Notes: generated from the sequence alone by a model not told the origin. A DNA stretch of 6,876 bases from an uncultured Thermomicrobiales bacterium (GCA_902806395.1 CADCWH010000310.1:1-6876); one strand, 5' to 3'. Positions 1 to 6,088 are shown, numbered from the stretch's first letter. Made by a program: numbers and translations.

Positions 1-483
1 CAGTATCCCGGGCTGACCCCCGACACCGGCCGGTATCTCGTCTTCGGAGTCTCGATCGCCTTAGGGGTGCTCGCGGTCGCGGCGGCGGTGCGGGCCCTGC
101 GGCCGGGTCGGGCCCCTGACCTGGCGTTGGGCTTGGTTGCTCTGGCCTCGCTGGTGACGTCCTACCACACTCACCGCCAGACGATGGTGTTCCTTTTCGT
201 GCTGTTCGCGGCCCTGGTCGGTCGGGCGCTGCGGCCCGGAGTGTCCCTGCCGATGGCCCTGGTCTGGGTCGCGCCGGTGATCGGCTACCACTACTCGGCC
301 GACGCGCTGCGGGACGCCCCGTACGCCTATACCTTCTACCCAATCCAGCGCTACCTGACGCCCCCCGCGATCCTGGCCCTGGTGGTGTTGGCCGCAGCGC
401 TGCTCGTGCCCTGGTCGGCGCGGAGACTGTGGTGGCCGGCGAGCGATGCTCTGGCCGTCGACCCGCCGGGGGGACGGCCGTGA
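1..483 (+). CDS. C-terminal part of a polytopic membrane protein (possible GT87-type glycosyltransferase)
   Basis: The frame is open from base 1 to the TGA at 481-483, so 160 C-terminal residues are visible and the start lies outside the window. About five hydrophobic segments can be seen, near residues 12-32, 40-53, 62-74, 81-97 and 121-139, with short Arg-rich turns between them (such as RALRPG, which occurs twice), as expected for an integral membrane protein. The SYHTHRQ stretch at the end of a helix resembles the conserved S-x-x-Y/H turn near the C-terminus of GT87/DUF2029 polyprenyl-phosphate-sugar mannosyltransferases. That resemblance is the only basis for the family suggestion, so it is weak. 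The stop overlaps the start of the next gene by 4 nt (GTGA), which indicates one operon with a transferase-like enzyme and supports a role in glycan or glycolipid synthesis. It could also be an unrelated multipass protein. Confidence 0.75.
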   Translation, partial: QYPGLTPDTGRYLVFGVSIALGVLAVAAAVRALRPGRAPDLALGLVALASLVTSYHTHRQTMVFLFVLFAALVGRALRPGVSLPMALVWVAPVIGYHYSADALRDAPYAYTFYPIQRYLTPPAILALVVLAAALLVPWSARRLWWPASDALAVDPPGGRP

Positions 484-1241
484 CGGAGTCTGTCGCTCCA
501 GTTCGCCGGTCCCCGAACTTGCTCATGATCGCGGCGCGAGAGCCCACTCCTGGCTTCACCAAGACCCGGCTTTGGGCATCGGTGGGGATGGAGACCGCGG
601 CGACCCTCTACCGGGCGTTCCTGGCCGACTTGGCCCACCGCTTCGTGCCACCGTCGCTGACTGAGGAGCCACCATTCGACCTGGCCTGGGCCTTCACGCC
701 GGACGGATGCGATTTCCCGGGCGTGGTAGCGGCGCTCTCGCCGGTCATGGGTGCGCTTGCCGGGATGGCGTCCGGACGGGTTCGATATGTCCCCCAATGG
801 GGAGAAGGCTGGGGCGAGCGGCAGGCAAACCTCCTCCGCTGGGGCCACGGGGAAGGCTACCGTCGAACGGTCCTCACGGCTTCGGATTCTCCCCAGATGT
901 CAGTGGCCACGGTCGAAGCTGCGTTCACGGCTCTGCTCGGACATGACGTAGTGATCGGCCGCGTCGAGGACGGTGGGTATTACCTGATCGGTTTGAGTGG
1001 CCCACACGACGTGCTGCGCGACGTGCCGATGAGTTCCGCCAGTGCGGCAGATGCCCTGCTCGCGCGGGCGCGGGGCCTCGGTCTCCGGGTGGCTGAGGTG
1101 GAGCCCACGTTTGACGTGGATACCCACGCCGACCTCGTGACGCTACGCAACTACGCCGCCCGGTTCTCGGCCACCATCCCGGCGACCGCGGCGGCCCTAG
1201 CGCTACTGGGGACCGAGTCGAGAGACGGAAATCCGTCATAG
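480..1241 (+). CDS. DUF2064 / TIGR04282 family transferase (GT-A nucleotidyl/glycosyltransferase fold)
   Basis: This 253-residue protein shows the hallmarks of the DUF2064 family (TIGR04282, 'rSAM/selenodomain-associated transferase 1'), soluble enzymes with a GT-A-like nucleotide-sugar fold. An N-terminal strand LLMIAAREPTPGFTKTRL (14-31) carries the PxPG-x-x-KTRL nucleotide-binding loop with K28 and R30. TASDSP holds the DSP metal/nucleotide motif at D136. EDGGYYLIGL starts at E163, and FDVDT at 211-215 is the usual C-terminal motif. Length matches the family. I chose the GTG at 480 because it overlaps the upstream TGA by 4 nt and has GGGGGGA at 468-474 five bases before it. An in-frame GTG at 429 would add 17 residues deep inside the upstream gene. 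The exact substrate of the family is not settled; co-transcription with a membrane protein suggests glycan or glycolipid assembly. No clear terminator follows. Confidence 0.88.
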   Translation: MTESVAPVRRSPNLLMIAAREPTPGFTKTRLWASVGMETAATLYRAFLADLAHRFVPPSLTEEPPFDLAWAFTPDGCDFPGVVAALSPVMGALAGMASGRVRYVPQWGEGWGERQANLLRWGHGEGYRRTVLTASDSPQMSVATVEAAFTALLGHDVVIGRVEDGGYYLIGLSGPHDVLRDVPMSSASAADALLARARGLGLRVAEVEPTFDVDTHADLVTLRNYAARFSATIPATAAALALLGTESRDGNPS

Positions 1242-1310
1242 GCCGCACCAGATTCCGCGGCCCGCGGGCGATCGTCGGAGAGACGGGATCGGGGATTCCG
1301 GCCTCGTGCT

Positions 1311-1548
1311 ATGGCCGCACGTCCGGTCGTGGGTGCTCCAAGTGTCGAGCGTGGTACCGAGGGGCGATACGTGCCGAGCGCGATCCTCACCGTGGTTCAT
1401 CCCCGACCCGGGGATGTCCGAACCTCCTACATCCTCGAACCGAACCATGAGCGTCGCCCCGTTCACCACCGTCAGCGACGGTGACGACCTCGGCCGACCG
1501 CTCCTCGGCTTCCCGGTGGTCGAACTGTTCGGCACCAGACGCGATTAA
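1311..1548 (+). pseudogene. Possible frame-disrupted remnant of an exported beta-sandwich repeat protein
   Basis: No intact gene fills the gap between 1242 and the next promoter, but protein-like sequence is visible in two plus frames. From ATG 1311 the first frame reads MAARPVVGAPS and then AILTVVHPRPGDVRTSYILEPN, until about 1444; its own stop is at 1482-1484. A second frame continues from 1447 with MSVAPFTTVSDGDDL and GFPVVELFGT to TAA 1546-1548. Read together they resemble one repeat of the beta-sandwich type common in exported GC-rich bacterial proteins (a strand, R-x-Y-x-L-x-PN-R, a short loop, then a final VVE strand). The switch point lies in a tandem CGAAC-CGAAC, a plausible slippage site. 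There is no good ribosome binding site at 1311. The family resemblance is from memory and may be chance; the alternative is plain intergenic DNA. Confidence 0.28.
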
Positions 1549-1589
1549 GTAGAAGTACCGATGCGGTCGTGAGGGCCCAGCCCTATCCT
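1543..1589 (+). promoter_or_regulatory. Promoter-like block, copy A (upstream of the mini-anchor gene)
   Basis: This block matches 25 of 36 ungapped positions with the block at 2222-2257, upstream of the second surface-protein gene. Shared cores are TAAGTA (1546-1551), GTAC (1555-1558), GATGCGG (1560-1566) and GGGCCC (1573-1578), followed by CTATC (1583-1587). A -10-like TATCCT (1584-1589) lies 17 bp after ATGCGG (1561-1566), a sigma-70-like spacing, although ATGCGG is not a standard -35. The arrangement suggests a promoter with an upstream operator. It overlaps the TAA of the disrupted ORF just upstream. Confidence 0.5.
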
Positions 1590-1689
1590 ATTCACACGGG
1601 ACAAACGGGAGACCAGACCGACCGTTCGACGCTCCCCCGCGGGTCTGGTGAGAGTCCAGCGCCAGACCGGCGCGATGAGGCCGAGTCAG

Positions 1690-1971
1690 ATGATGCCCCG
1701 TACGATGATCCCGCGGACCAGACTCACTTCCCAGCCGACGCCACGGAGACTCACTGGGACCAAGGCGTCGCTCACCCTTGCCGTGCTCCTGGCCCTGTTC
1801 GGGTGGGTGGCGACGACCGTGAATGCCGCGGCCGGGCAGGTCGCCGCCCGGCCGAAACCCGACGCGACCACCGACCCGACGGCCGAGTGGTTGTTCCTGC
1901 TGATGGCGGTGACGTTGACCCTGGCGGTCGCTACGACCCTGCTCACCTTGCGCCGGGTGGGCAGACCCTGA
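1690..1971 (+). CDS. Minimal surface protein: signal segment plus C-terminal membrane anchor only
   Basis: A 93-residue protein of unknown function. After a basic n-region (RTRL, PRR, GTK) comes a hydrophobic stretch ASLTLAVLLALFGWVATTV (26-44) ending in NAAAG, a likely signal-peptide cleavage site. About 20 Pro/Asp/Thr-rich residues follow, then a second membrane segment (67-87) and the basic tail LRRVGRP. The last 29 residues align gap-free with the end of the LPSTG protein downstream (18 identical), but no LPXTG motif is present here. So the protein looks like the two ends of a surface protein without an ectodomain. The ATG at 1690 is preferred because GAGG at 1677-1680 precedes it by 9 nt; GTG 1648 and ATG 1675 are in-frame alternatives. 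It may be a functional two-helix membrane peptide or a deletion derivative of a larger paralogue. Confidence 0.6.
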   Translation: MMPRTMIPRTRLTSQPTPRRLTGTKASLTLAVLLALFGWVATTVNAAAGQVAARPKPDATTDPTAEWLFLLMAVTLTLAVATTLLTLRRVGRP

Positions 1972-2065
1972 CCCGAAACCCATACCACGTCGGGCCGGTC
2001 CAGCCAACCGCCCGGCGCTCTCTCCCCTCCCTCTCCCGCGTCGCCAGCCACGGCGCGGGGACGAA

Positions 2066-2111
2066 ACGGGCGGCGGGTTCGCGATCGCGACCCGCCGCCC
2101 GTCGCGTTTTT
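2066..2111 (+). terminator. Rho-independent terminator of the mini-anchor gene
   Basis: A perfect 13-bp stem (ACGGGCGGCGGGT, 2066-2078, pairing with 2090-2102) encloses an 11-nt loop that itself contains the palindrome CGCGATCGCG. Five T residues follow at 2107-2111. It lies 95 nt after the stop at 1971 and separates the two surface-protein units. Confidence 0.85.
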
Positions 2112-2204
2112 CCGTGCTGGCCGCCCAGGACCCGATTGCGGTCGGTGGGTTCTTACCTTGGAATCGGACCCCGTCCGCGACACCGGCGGCAGTGCTTACT
2201 TAAA

Positions 2205-2237
2205 AGCTCGCGGGAGCTCGCGGATAAGTACATGTAC
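2205..2237. promoter_or_regulatory. Tandem AGCTCGCGG repeats and GTACATGTAC palindrome (candidate operators)
   Basis: AGCTCGCGG occurs at 2205-2213 and again at 2215-2223, a 10-bp period that places both copies on the same DNA face. The two copies also form AGCTC-GCGG-GAGCT, a short inverted repeat. The perfect 10-bp palindrome GTACATGTAC follows at 2228-2237, inside promoter-like block B and just upstream of its candidate -35. Such sites are typical of dimeric regulators. No regulator gene is in the window. Confidence 0.35.
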
Positions 2238-2269
2238 GGATGCGGCGAACCGGGCCCGCTGGCTATCGT
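2222..2269 (+). promoter_or_regulatory. Promoter-like block, copy B (upstream of the TSP3/LPSTG surface protein)
   Basis: This is the second copy of the block at 1543. It carries TAAGTA (2225-2230), GTAC (2234-2237), GATGCGG (2239-2245), GGGCCC (2252-2257) and CTATC (2263-2267). The -10-like TATCGT (2264-2269) is 18 bp after ATGCGG (2240-2245), one base more than in copy A. It implies a leader of about 115 nt before the ATG at 2392. The spared cores and diverged spacers argue for function rather than a recent duplication. Confidence 0.5.
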
Positions 2270-2354
2270 CAGGTAGACGATGGGCACCAGTCAGTGGCGA
2301 TTGGGCTCGGGGTCGGTCAGGACGATGCCCGACATGGCGTCGGGATCACCGTGG

Positions 2355-2383
2355 GGCCGGGGACGAACCCGGCCGTGGAGGGA
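2355..2383 (+). promoter_or_regulatory. Leader hairpin abutting a strong ribosome binding site
   Basis: GGCCGGG (2355-2361) pairs with CCCGGCC (2368-2374) around a 6-nt GACGAA loop. Two bases later comes the strong Shine-Dalgarno sequence GGAGGGA (2377-2383), 8 nt before ATG 2392. The Shine-Dalgarno site fixes the start of the surface protein. The hairpin next to it could keep the site open or influence translation; that part is inference. Confidence 0.5.
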
Positions 2384-2391
2384 CAAGCGTC

Positions 2392-3672
2392 ATGGACGGG
2401 ACGAAGCGATGGATCCTCGCGATCGCCGCATTCACACTCATGGGGATATTCGCGTCTTGGGCAGCGCCGGTGGATGCGGCTCCGGCCGGCCCGTTGGGCG
2501 TGATGTCGCAGTCGGGGGCCGACGCGGACGGCGATGGTCTGAGCGACGATCGTGAGGCGGAACTGGGCACCGATCCCGCCCTCGCCGACACCGATGGTGA
2601 CGGCCTGCTCGACGGTGAGGAAGTCGACGAGTTTGGCACCGACCCGTTCACCTTCGATTCCGACGACGACACCTTCCCCGACCCGCTCGAGCTAGAGGCC
2701 GGGACTGACCCGCTCGACCCAGCCAGTACCCCGCTCGACCAGGACGCGAACCGGACGCTGGACGTGACGATCTTCGCATGTGAACCGGGCACGACCGTCC
2801 CGATCCCGTCCTCGGGTTGCGACCCTGTCCCCAATGCCGACGTGACGGTCGAGCTCGTAGAGACTGGCTCAGCACCACCGCAACTTCGGAAGACCGACGC
2901 TGACGGGTTCACCAGATTTACCGATCTCGCGGCGGGCACCTATCTGATCACCGAAGAACTCCCCAGCGCCGATCTGGTCGTCGCCGAGCTTCAGGTTCGC
3001 TGCGGCGCGGGCGGCGAGAGCTTCGGGGTGGAGCCCTCGGACAACGGCATCACCCTCGAGTTGGGCCTCGGTGGTCGCTACGGATGCAGCTTCTTCAACA
3101 TCCTCGCCGTCCGGCCCGCCCCCGAGGGACGTCTGACGGTCGAGGCGCTGATCTGCCCGACCGACTACGACGGCGCGGATTATTTCATGGTCTGTGACGA
3201 GCCGGCCGAAGGGGTGCTGCTCACCGTGTCCGCTGAGCCGGTTGGTGATCCTGTCGTCTCCGAGACAAACTCGGCCGGGATCGCCATCTTCACTGGCCTC
3301 GCCACCCGGCGAATGTATAACGTGGAGCTGGGTGTGCCGGGTGACTTCGCTCGCTTCAAGGTGTTCTGTGCCACTGAGGGTGCGCCCGAGTACTTCCCGT
3401 TGGCCGAGAGTGAGACCAACATGACCAATCTGGAGATCGGCGACGTGCCGGTCGGTTGCATCTGGTTCATCGTCCCCGAGGACCAAGGTGCTCCGTCGGC
3501 GACCGTCGCCACCGGCCCGACCGGACCGGCCGGTGGTGTCTCTGGCCTACCCAGCACCGGTGCCGGGTCAGCGGTGACGGCTGCGGAGTCGACACTGCTC
3601 CTGATGGTGATCGCCTTGCTCGGCGCGGTGGCGATCACGCTGATCACCCTGCGTCGAGCCGGCCGACCCTAG
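2392..3672 (+). CDS. LPXTG-type cell-surface protein with TSP3 calcium repeats and two four-cysteine domains
   Basis: This 426-residue exported protein starts at ATG 2392, fixed by GGAGGGA 8 nt upstream; the open frame extends to 2158 but that part is not protein-like. Residues 1-30 form a signal peptide (MDGTKR, hydrophobic core, cleavage near VDAA). Three aspartate-rich loops follow at 44-55, 66-77 and 89-100 (DADGDGLSDDRE, DTDGDGLLDGEE, DSDDDTFPDPLE), each trailed by a GTDP; these are bacterial thrombospondin type 3 calcium-binding repeats. Two tandem domains of about 115 residues come next, with cysteines at 130/143/204/232 and 255/268/326/356. Each has a G-x-x-x-F-T-x-L strand motif reminiscent of Cna_B/SpaA-like folds. 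A Gly/Pro/Thr linker leads to LPSTG (386-390), a membrane segment (401-419) and the tail LRRAGRP. This is a sortase-type sorting signal; no sortase lies in the window. Ligand and role are unknown; adhesion or envelope structure is likely. Confidence 0.9.
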   Translation: MDGTKRWILAIAAFTLMGIFASWAAPVDAAPAGPLGVMSQSGADADGDGLSDDREAELGTDPALADTDGDGLLDGEEVDEFGTDPFTFDSDDDTFPDPLELEAGTDPLDPASTPLDQDANRTLDVTIFACEPGTTVPIPSSGCDPVPNADVTVELVETGSAPPQLRKTDADGFTRFTDLAAGTYLITEELPSADLVVAELQVRCGAGGESFGVEPSDNGITLELGLGGRYGCSFFNILAVRPAPEGRLTVEALICPTDYDGADYFMVCDEPAEGVLLTVSAEPVGDPVVSETNSAGIAIFTGLATRRMYNVELGVPGDFARFKVFCATEGAPEYFPLAESETNMTNLEIGDVPVGCIWFIVPEDQGAPSATVATGPTGPAGGVSGLPSTGAGSAVTAAESTLLLMVIALLGAVAITLITLRRAGRP

Positions 3673-3709
3673 CGCCAAACCCTCCCGAGCCGGGCAGACT
3701 CGGCAGTCG

Positions 3710-3793
3710 CCCGGCGACCTCGTTCTATCCTGTCCCGGGTCGCTATTACGTTCGGGCACATGACGGACCGACCGCGATCGTGGCCGGTCCGTC
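3710..3793 (+). terminator. Hairpin after the LPSTG gene, degenerate terminator
   Basis: GACGGACCG (3762-3770) pairs with CGGTCCGTC (3785-3793). The enclosed CCGCGATCGTGG (3772-3783) can extend the stem beyond one A-C mismatch, and outer bases add about three more pairs. The DNA from the stop codon to here parallels the 3' region of the mini-anchor gene, including a GCGATCG loop core, but the T-tract is missing, so termination may be weak or need Rho. Confidence 0.45.
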
Positions 3794-4006
3794 GTGGTGC
3801 GTCGGTGTCAGTGGTCCGTGCCTCCTGACGATGTCCCGGCCCTACCCGGGCTGCTCCCCTTCGACCTCGACGCGGATCCGCTTCGGACGGGGCTCGAAAC
3901 AGAGGGTATGTGGCTTGAGGGCGGCCACGTCGAAGTTGAACTCGCCGCCACGCCGCGGGGCAAACGGTCCGGACCCATCGTGAGAGTCATGAACTGTCCA
4001 ACTTGA
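3794..4006 (+). CDS. Doubtful small ORF or C-terminal fragment between convergent genes
   Basis: A 70-residue frame opens at GTG 3794 and ends with TGA 4004-4006; the frame has no stop back to 3764, and GTG 3827 is an alternative start. The second half reads like a folded beta-rich domain (EGMWLEGGHVEVELAATPRG followed by IVRVMN). It recalls the C-terminal strand pattern W-x-x-G-x-A/V ... L-x-V seen in large envelope glycosyltransferases and glycan-associated proteins of this kind of genome. No convincing Shine-Dalgarno sequence precedes it, and it starts at the hairpin that ends the previous unit. It may be a remnant of a lost gene or a chance frame. The remaining DNA to 4102 holds the short palindrome GGTCCGGACC (3966-3975) and no clear bidirectional terminator. 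Confidence 0.25.
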   Translation: MVRRCQWSVPPDDVPALPGLLPFDLDADPLRTGLETEGMWLEGGHVEVELAATPRGKRSGPIVRVMNCPT

Positions 4007-4102
4007 CGTCACGCGGGTGGTGGTGTGGTGAGCGTGATGCGACGCGCGCCGCCGGTCCCGGCACCGCAGCGCCCGTTCCCCTAGCCGGACTGGCTGGACG
4101 GA

Positions 4103-6088
4103 TCACCGGTAGCTGGCGGCTTGCAGCTCAAAGAGGCCGGCGTAGCGACCCTCCATGGACATCAGTTCGAGGTGGGTGCCGGACTCGACCAGGCGACCTT
4201 TTTCCAGGACGAAGATGCGGTCGGCCATCCGGGCCGTCGAGAAGCGGTGGGAGATGAAGAGCGCGATCCGGCCGTCGGTGAGATCGGTGATGCGGCTGAA
4301 GAGGTCGTGCTCGGCCTGGGCATCCAGGGCGGCGGTCGGCTCGTCGAGGATCAGGATCTGGGCGTCGCGCATGAACGCCCGCGCCAGGGCGACCTTCTGC
4401 CACTCGCCGCCGGAGAGTTGGTGACCACCATCGAACCACTTGCCGAGCGTGGTGGCGTAGCCTTCGGGCAGGTTGCCAATCACCTCGTCGGCACCGGAGC
4501 GGGACGCCGCCCGGGCGATCTTGGCATCGTCGGTGACCTGGTCGACATCGCCGACGCCGATGTTGTCGGCGGCGCTGAACTGGTAGGTGGCGTAGTCCTG
4601 AAACATTACCGAGAACTGGCGGCGCAACTCGGCAGGGTCGTAGTCGCGGATGTCGACCCCGTCGATCAGGATCTGGCCCTCGGTCGGTTCGTAGAGGCGG
4701 CCGAGGAGTTTGACCAGGGTCGTCTTGCCGGCCCCGTTGCGGCCCACAAGGGCGACGGTCTCGCCTGGCTCGATGGTGAAGGAAACATCGTCGAGAGATG
4801 GCTCCTCGTTGCCGGGGTAGCGGTAGGTGACGTGCCGAAACTCCACACCCCGACGGATGGGTCGGGCGATGGGGACGGGGTCGGGCGGGGCGGCAATGGT
4901 GGGCTTGCGATCCAGCAGGTCGTAGAGGGTCGAGAGGTAGAGGCCATGCTCGTAGATCCCCTGGACGCCGCCGAGGATGCCCTGGAAGGCGCCCTGGACC
5001 TGGACGACGGCGGCGCTGAAGGCGGCGAACTCGCCGATCGAGACGCGTCCCCGCACCGCCAGCCAGGCGACGTAGAGGCCGGTCCCGGCCGACGCCAGGA
5101 TCGTCAGCGCGCCCCAGCCGAAACCGGACAAGTAGCGCCGCAGGAGCAGCGAGCGGGTCTCCGCGTAGTAGCTATCGGCGGTGCGGCGGTAGCGGGCCAG
5201 GAAGTGGTCGCCGAGGGTGTAGAGCTTGACTTCTTTCGCGTACTCGTCGGTCGTCATCAGGGTCGTGAGATAGCTGAGGATGCGGCGAGTCGGGGATTGG
5301 CGGCGCATCTGGAGGAATCCCCACCAGCCGTAGCGGGAACCGGAGATGAAAGCAGGGATCGGTGAGAGCAGGGCAGCCAAGGCGACCCAAGGCGACAGGG
5401 CGAAGAGGATCGCGGTGATCGAGACGAACGTGATGACCGAGCGGGCGAGGTTGAAGACCTGGGAAACCATCTGGACAGGTCGGTTGGCCGATTCCCGCTG
5501 GGCCTGCTGGAGCTGATCGTAGTAGGCGGCGTTCTCGAAGTCGACCAGGTCGAGGGTATTGGCGTGGCCCATGATCAGGAGCTGGACGTGGATCGCCAGG
5601 CGCTCCTGGAGGAGCTGCTGGGCGATGTTGCCGAGGGTCTGGGCCAGGCTCGATGCGAGGAAGAGGGCGGCCTGGATGACGGCTAGCCAGATCACCAATC
5701 GAATCGCGGCGTCGCCCCCGCCGCCGGTGGCCCCGTTCACGACCGCATCGGTCAGCGAGCGGAGCAGTTGGACCTGGGCGGCGGGGACGAGGCTCTGGGC
5801 CAGGGTCATCGCTGCGAGTAGCAGCGTCAGGCGGGGACTGGTGGCCCAGACCAGGCGCAGGACGCGGACGACGGCCCGGCCGGTCTCCCGGGCCCCGCGT
5901 ACGACCGCTCGTGACCGGGATGCGAGGTTCGCTGGCCCGGCAGGGGGCGGCGCGGCGCCGTCTGGTCCGGCGGTGAGGTGGGGAGAGGCGCCGTTCGGTG
6001 ACTCGCCGCGGGAGAACGGCTTCGAGGGCCGCGGGGTACGACCGTTGGGTCCGGCGGGAGGCGGGTGGTGGTCAAAGCGGTCGGACAT
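4103..6088 (-). CDS. ABC exporter half-transporter (fused membrane and ATPase domains, ABCB/MsbA-like)
   Basis: A complete 661-residue ABC transporter reading leftwards from ATG 6088 to TGA 4103-4105. An unusual Pro/Gly-rich, probably disordered extension occupies residues 1-60. A six-helix type-1 exporter domain follows (helices near 86-106, 130-150, 214-231, 234-250, 325-343 and 349-368), then an ATPase domain. The ATPase shows an A-loop tyrosine in TYRYP (421-425), Walker A GRNGAGKTT (449-457), Q-loop Q497 in MFQDY, signature LSGGE (558-562), Walker B ILILDEP with D582/E583, a D-loop around 587-590 and the H-loop H614 in ISHR. All catalytic residues are present, so it should be active as a homodimer or with a partner outside the window. 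It would export lipids, peptides or drugs; the substrate cannot be read from sequence. The ribosome binding site is weak (GAAGGG about 14 nt upstream), so the start is less certain. It converges with the plus-strand surface genes. Confidence 0.95.
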   Translation of the reverse strand: MSDRFDHHPPPAGPNGRTPRPSKPFSRGESPNGASPHLTAGPDGAAPPPAGPANLASRSRAVVRGARETGRAVVRVLRLVWATSPRLTLLLAAMTLAQSLVPAAQVQLLRSLTDAVVNGATGGGGDAAIRLVIWLAVIQAALFLASSLAQTLGNIAQQLLQERLAIHVQLLIMGHANTLDLVDFENAAYYDQLQQAQRESANRPVQMVSQVFNLARSVITFVSITAILFALSPWVALAALLSPIPAFISGSRYGWWGFLQMRRQSPTRRILSYLTTLMTTDEYAKEVKLYTLGDHFLARYRRTADSYYAETRSLLLRRYLSGFGWGALTILASAGTGLYVAWLAVRGRVSIGEFAAFSAAVVQVQGAFQGILGGVQGIYEHGLYLSTLYDLLDRKPTIAAPPDPVPIARPIRRGVEFRHVTYRYPGNEEPSLDDVSFTIEPGETVALVGRNGAGKTTLVKLLGRLYEPTEGQILIDGVDIRDYDPAELRRQFSVMFQDYATYQFSAADNIGVGDVDQVTDDAKIARAASRSGADEVIGNLPEGYATTLGKWFDGGHQLSGGEWQKVALARAFMRDAQILILDEPTAALDAQAEHDLFSRITDLTDGRIALFISHRFSTARMADRIFVLEKGRLVESGTHLELMSMEGRYAGLFELQAASYR

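Noticed and set aside
351..848. Minus-strand frame of 165 codons opposite the transferase gene
   Set aside because: No recognisable motif, and it crosses the well-supported 4-nt gene overlap on the plus strand.
1569..2276. Plus-strand frame of 235 codons running through the mini-anchor gene and its terminator
   Set aside because: It reads across a perfect terminator and into promoter block B, has Arg/Pro/Asp-rich composition without domains, and overlaps a better supported gene in another frame.
2158..2391. Upstream extension of the LPSTG protein to 2158
   Set aside because: It would cover the promoter-like block and the leader; the ATG at 2392 has a strong Shine-Dalgarno site and starts directly with a signal peptide.
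2346..2939. Minus-strand Ser/Pro-rich frame of 197 codons
   Set aside because: It is antisense to the TSP3 repeats; the serine runs are the complement of the GAC/GAT-rich calcium loops.
3724..3733. CTATCCTGTC after the LPSTG gene as a third copy of the promoter
   Set aside because: It has CTATCCT but none of the upstream cores (TAAGTA, GTAC, GATGCGG, GGGCCC); it aligns instead with the CTCTCCC-like 3' region of the first unit.
4121..5365. Long plus-strand open frame of 414 codons opposite the ABC exporter
   Set aside because: It is antisense to a clearly coding ATPase with all motifs intact; its Gly/Val/Glu-rich translation is the usual by-product of high GC at third positions.
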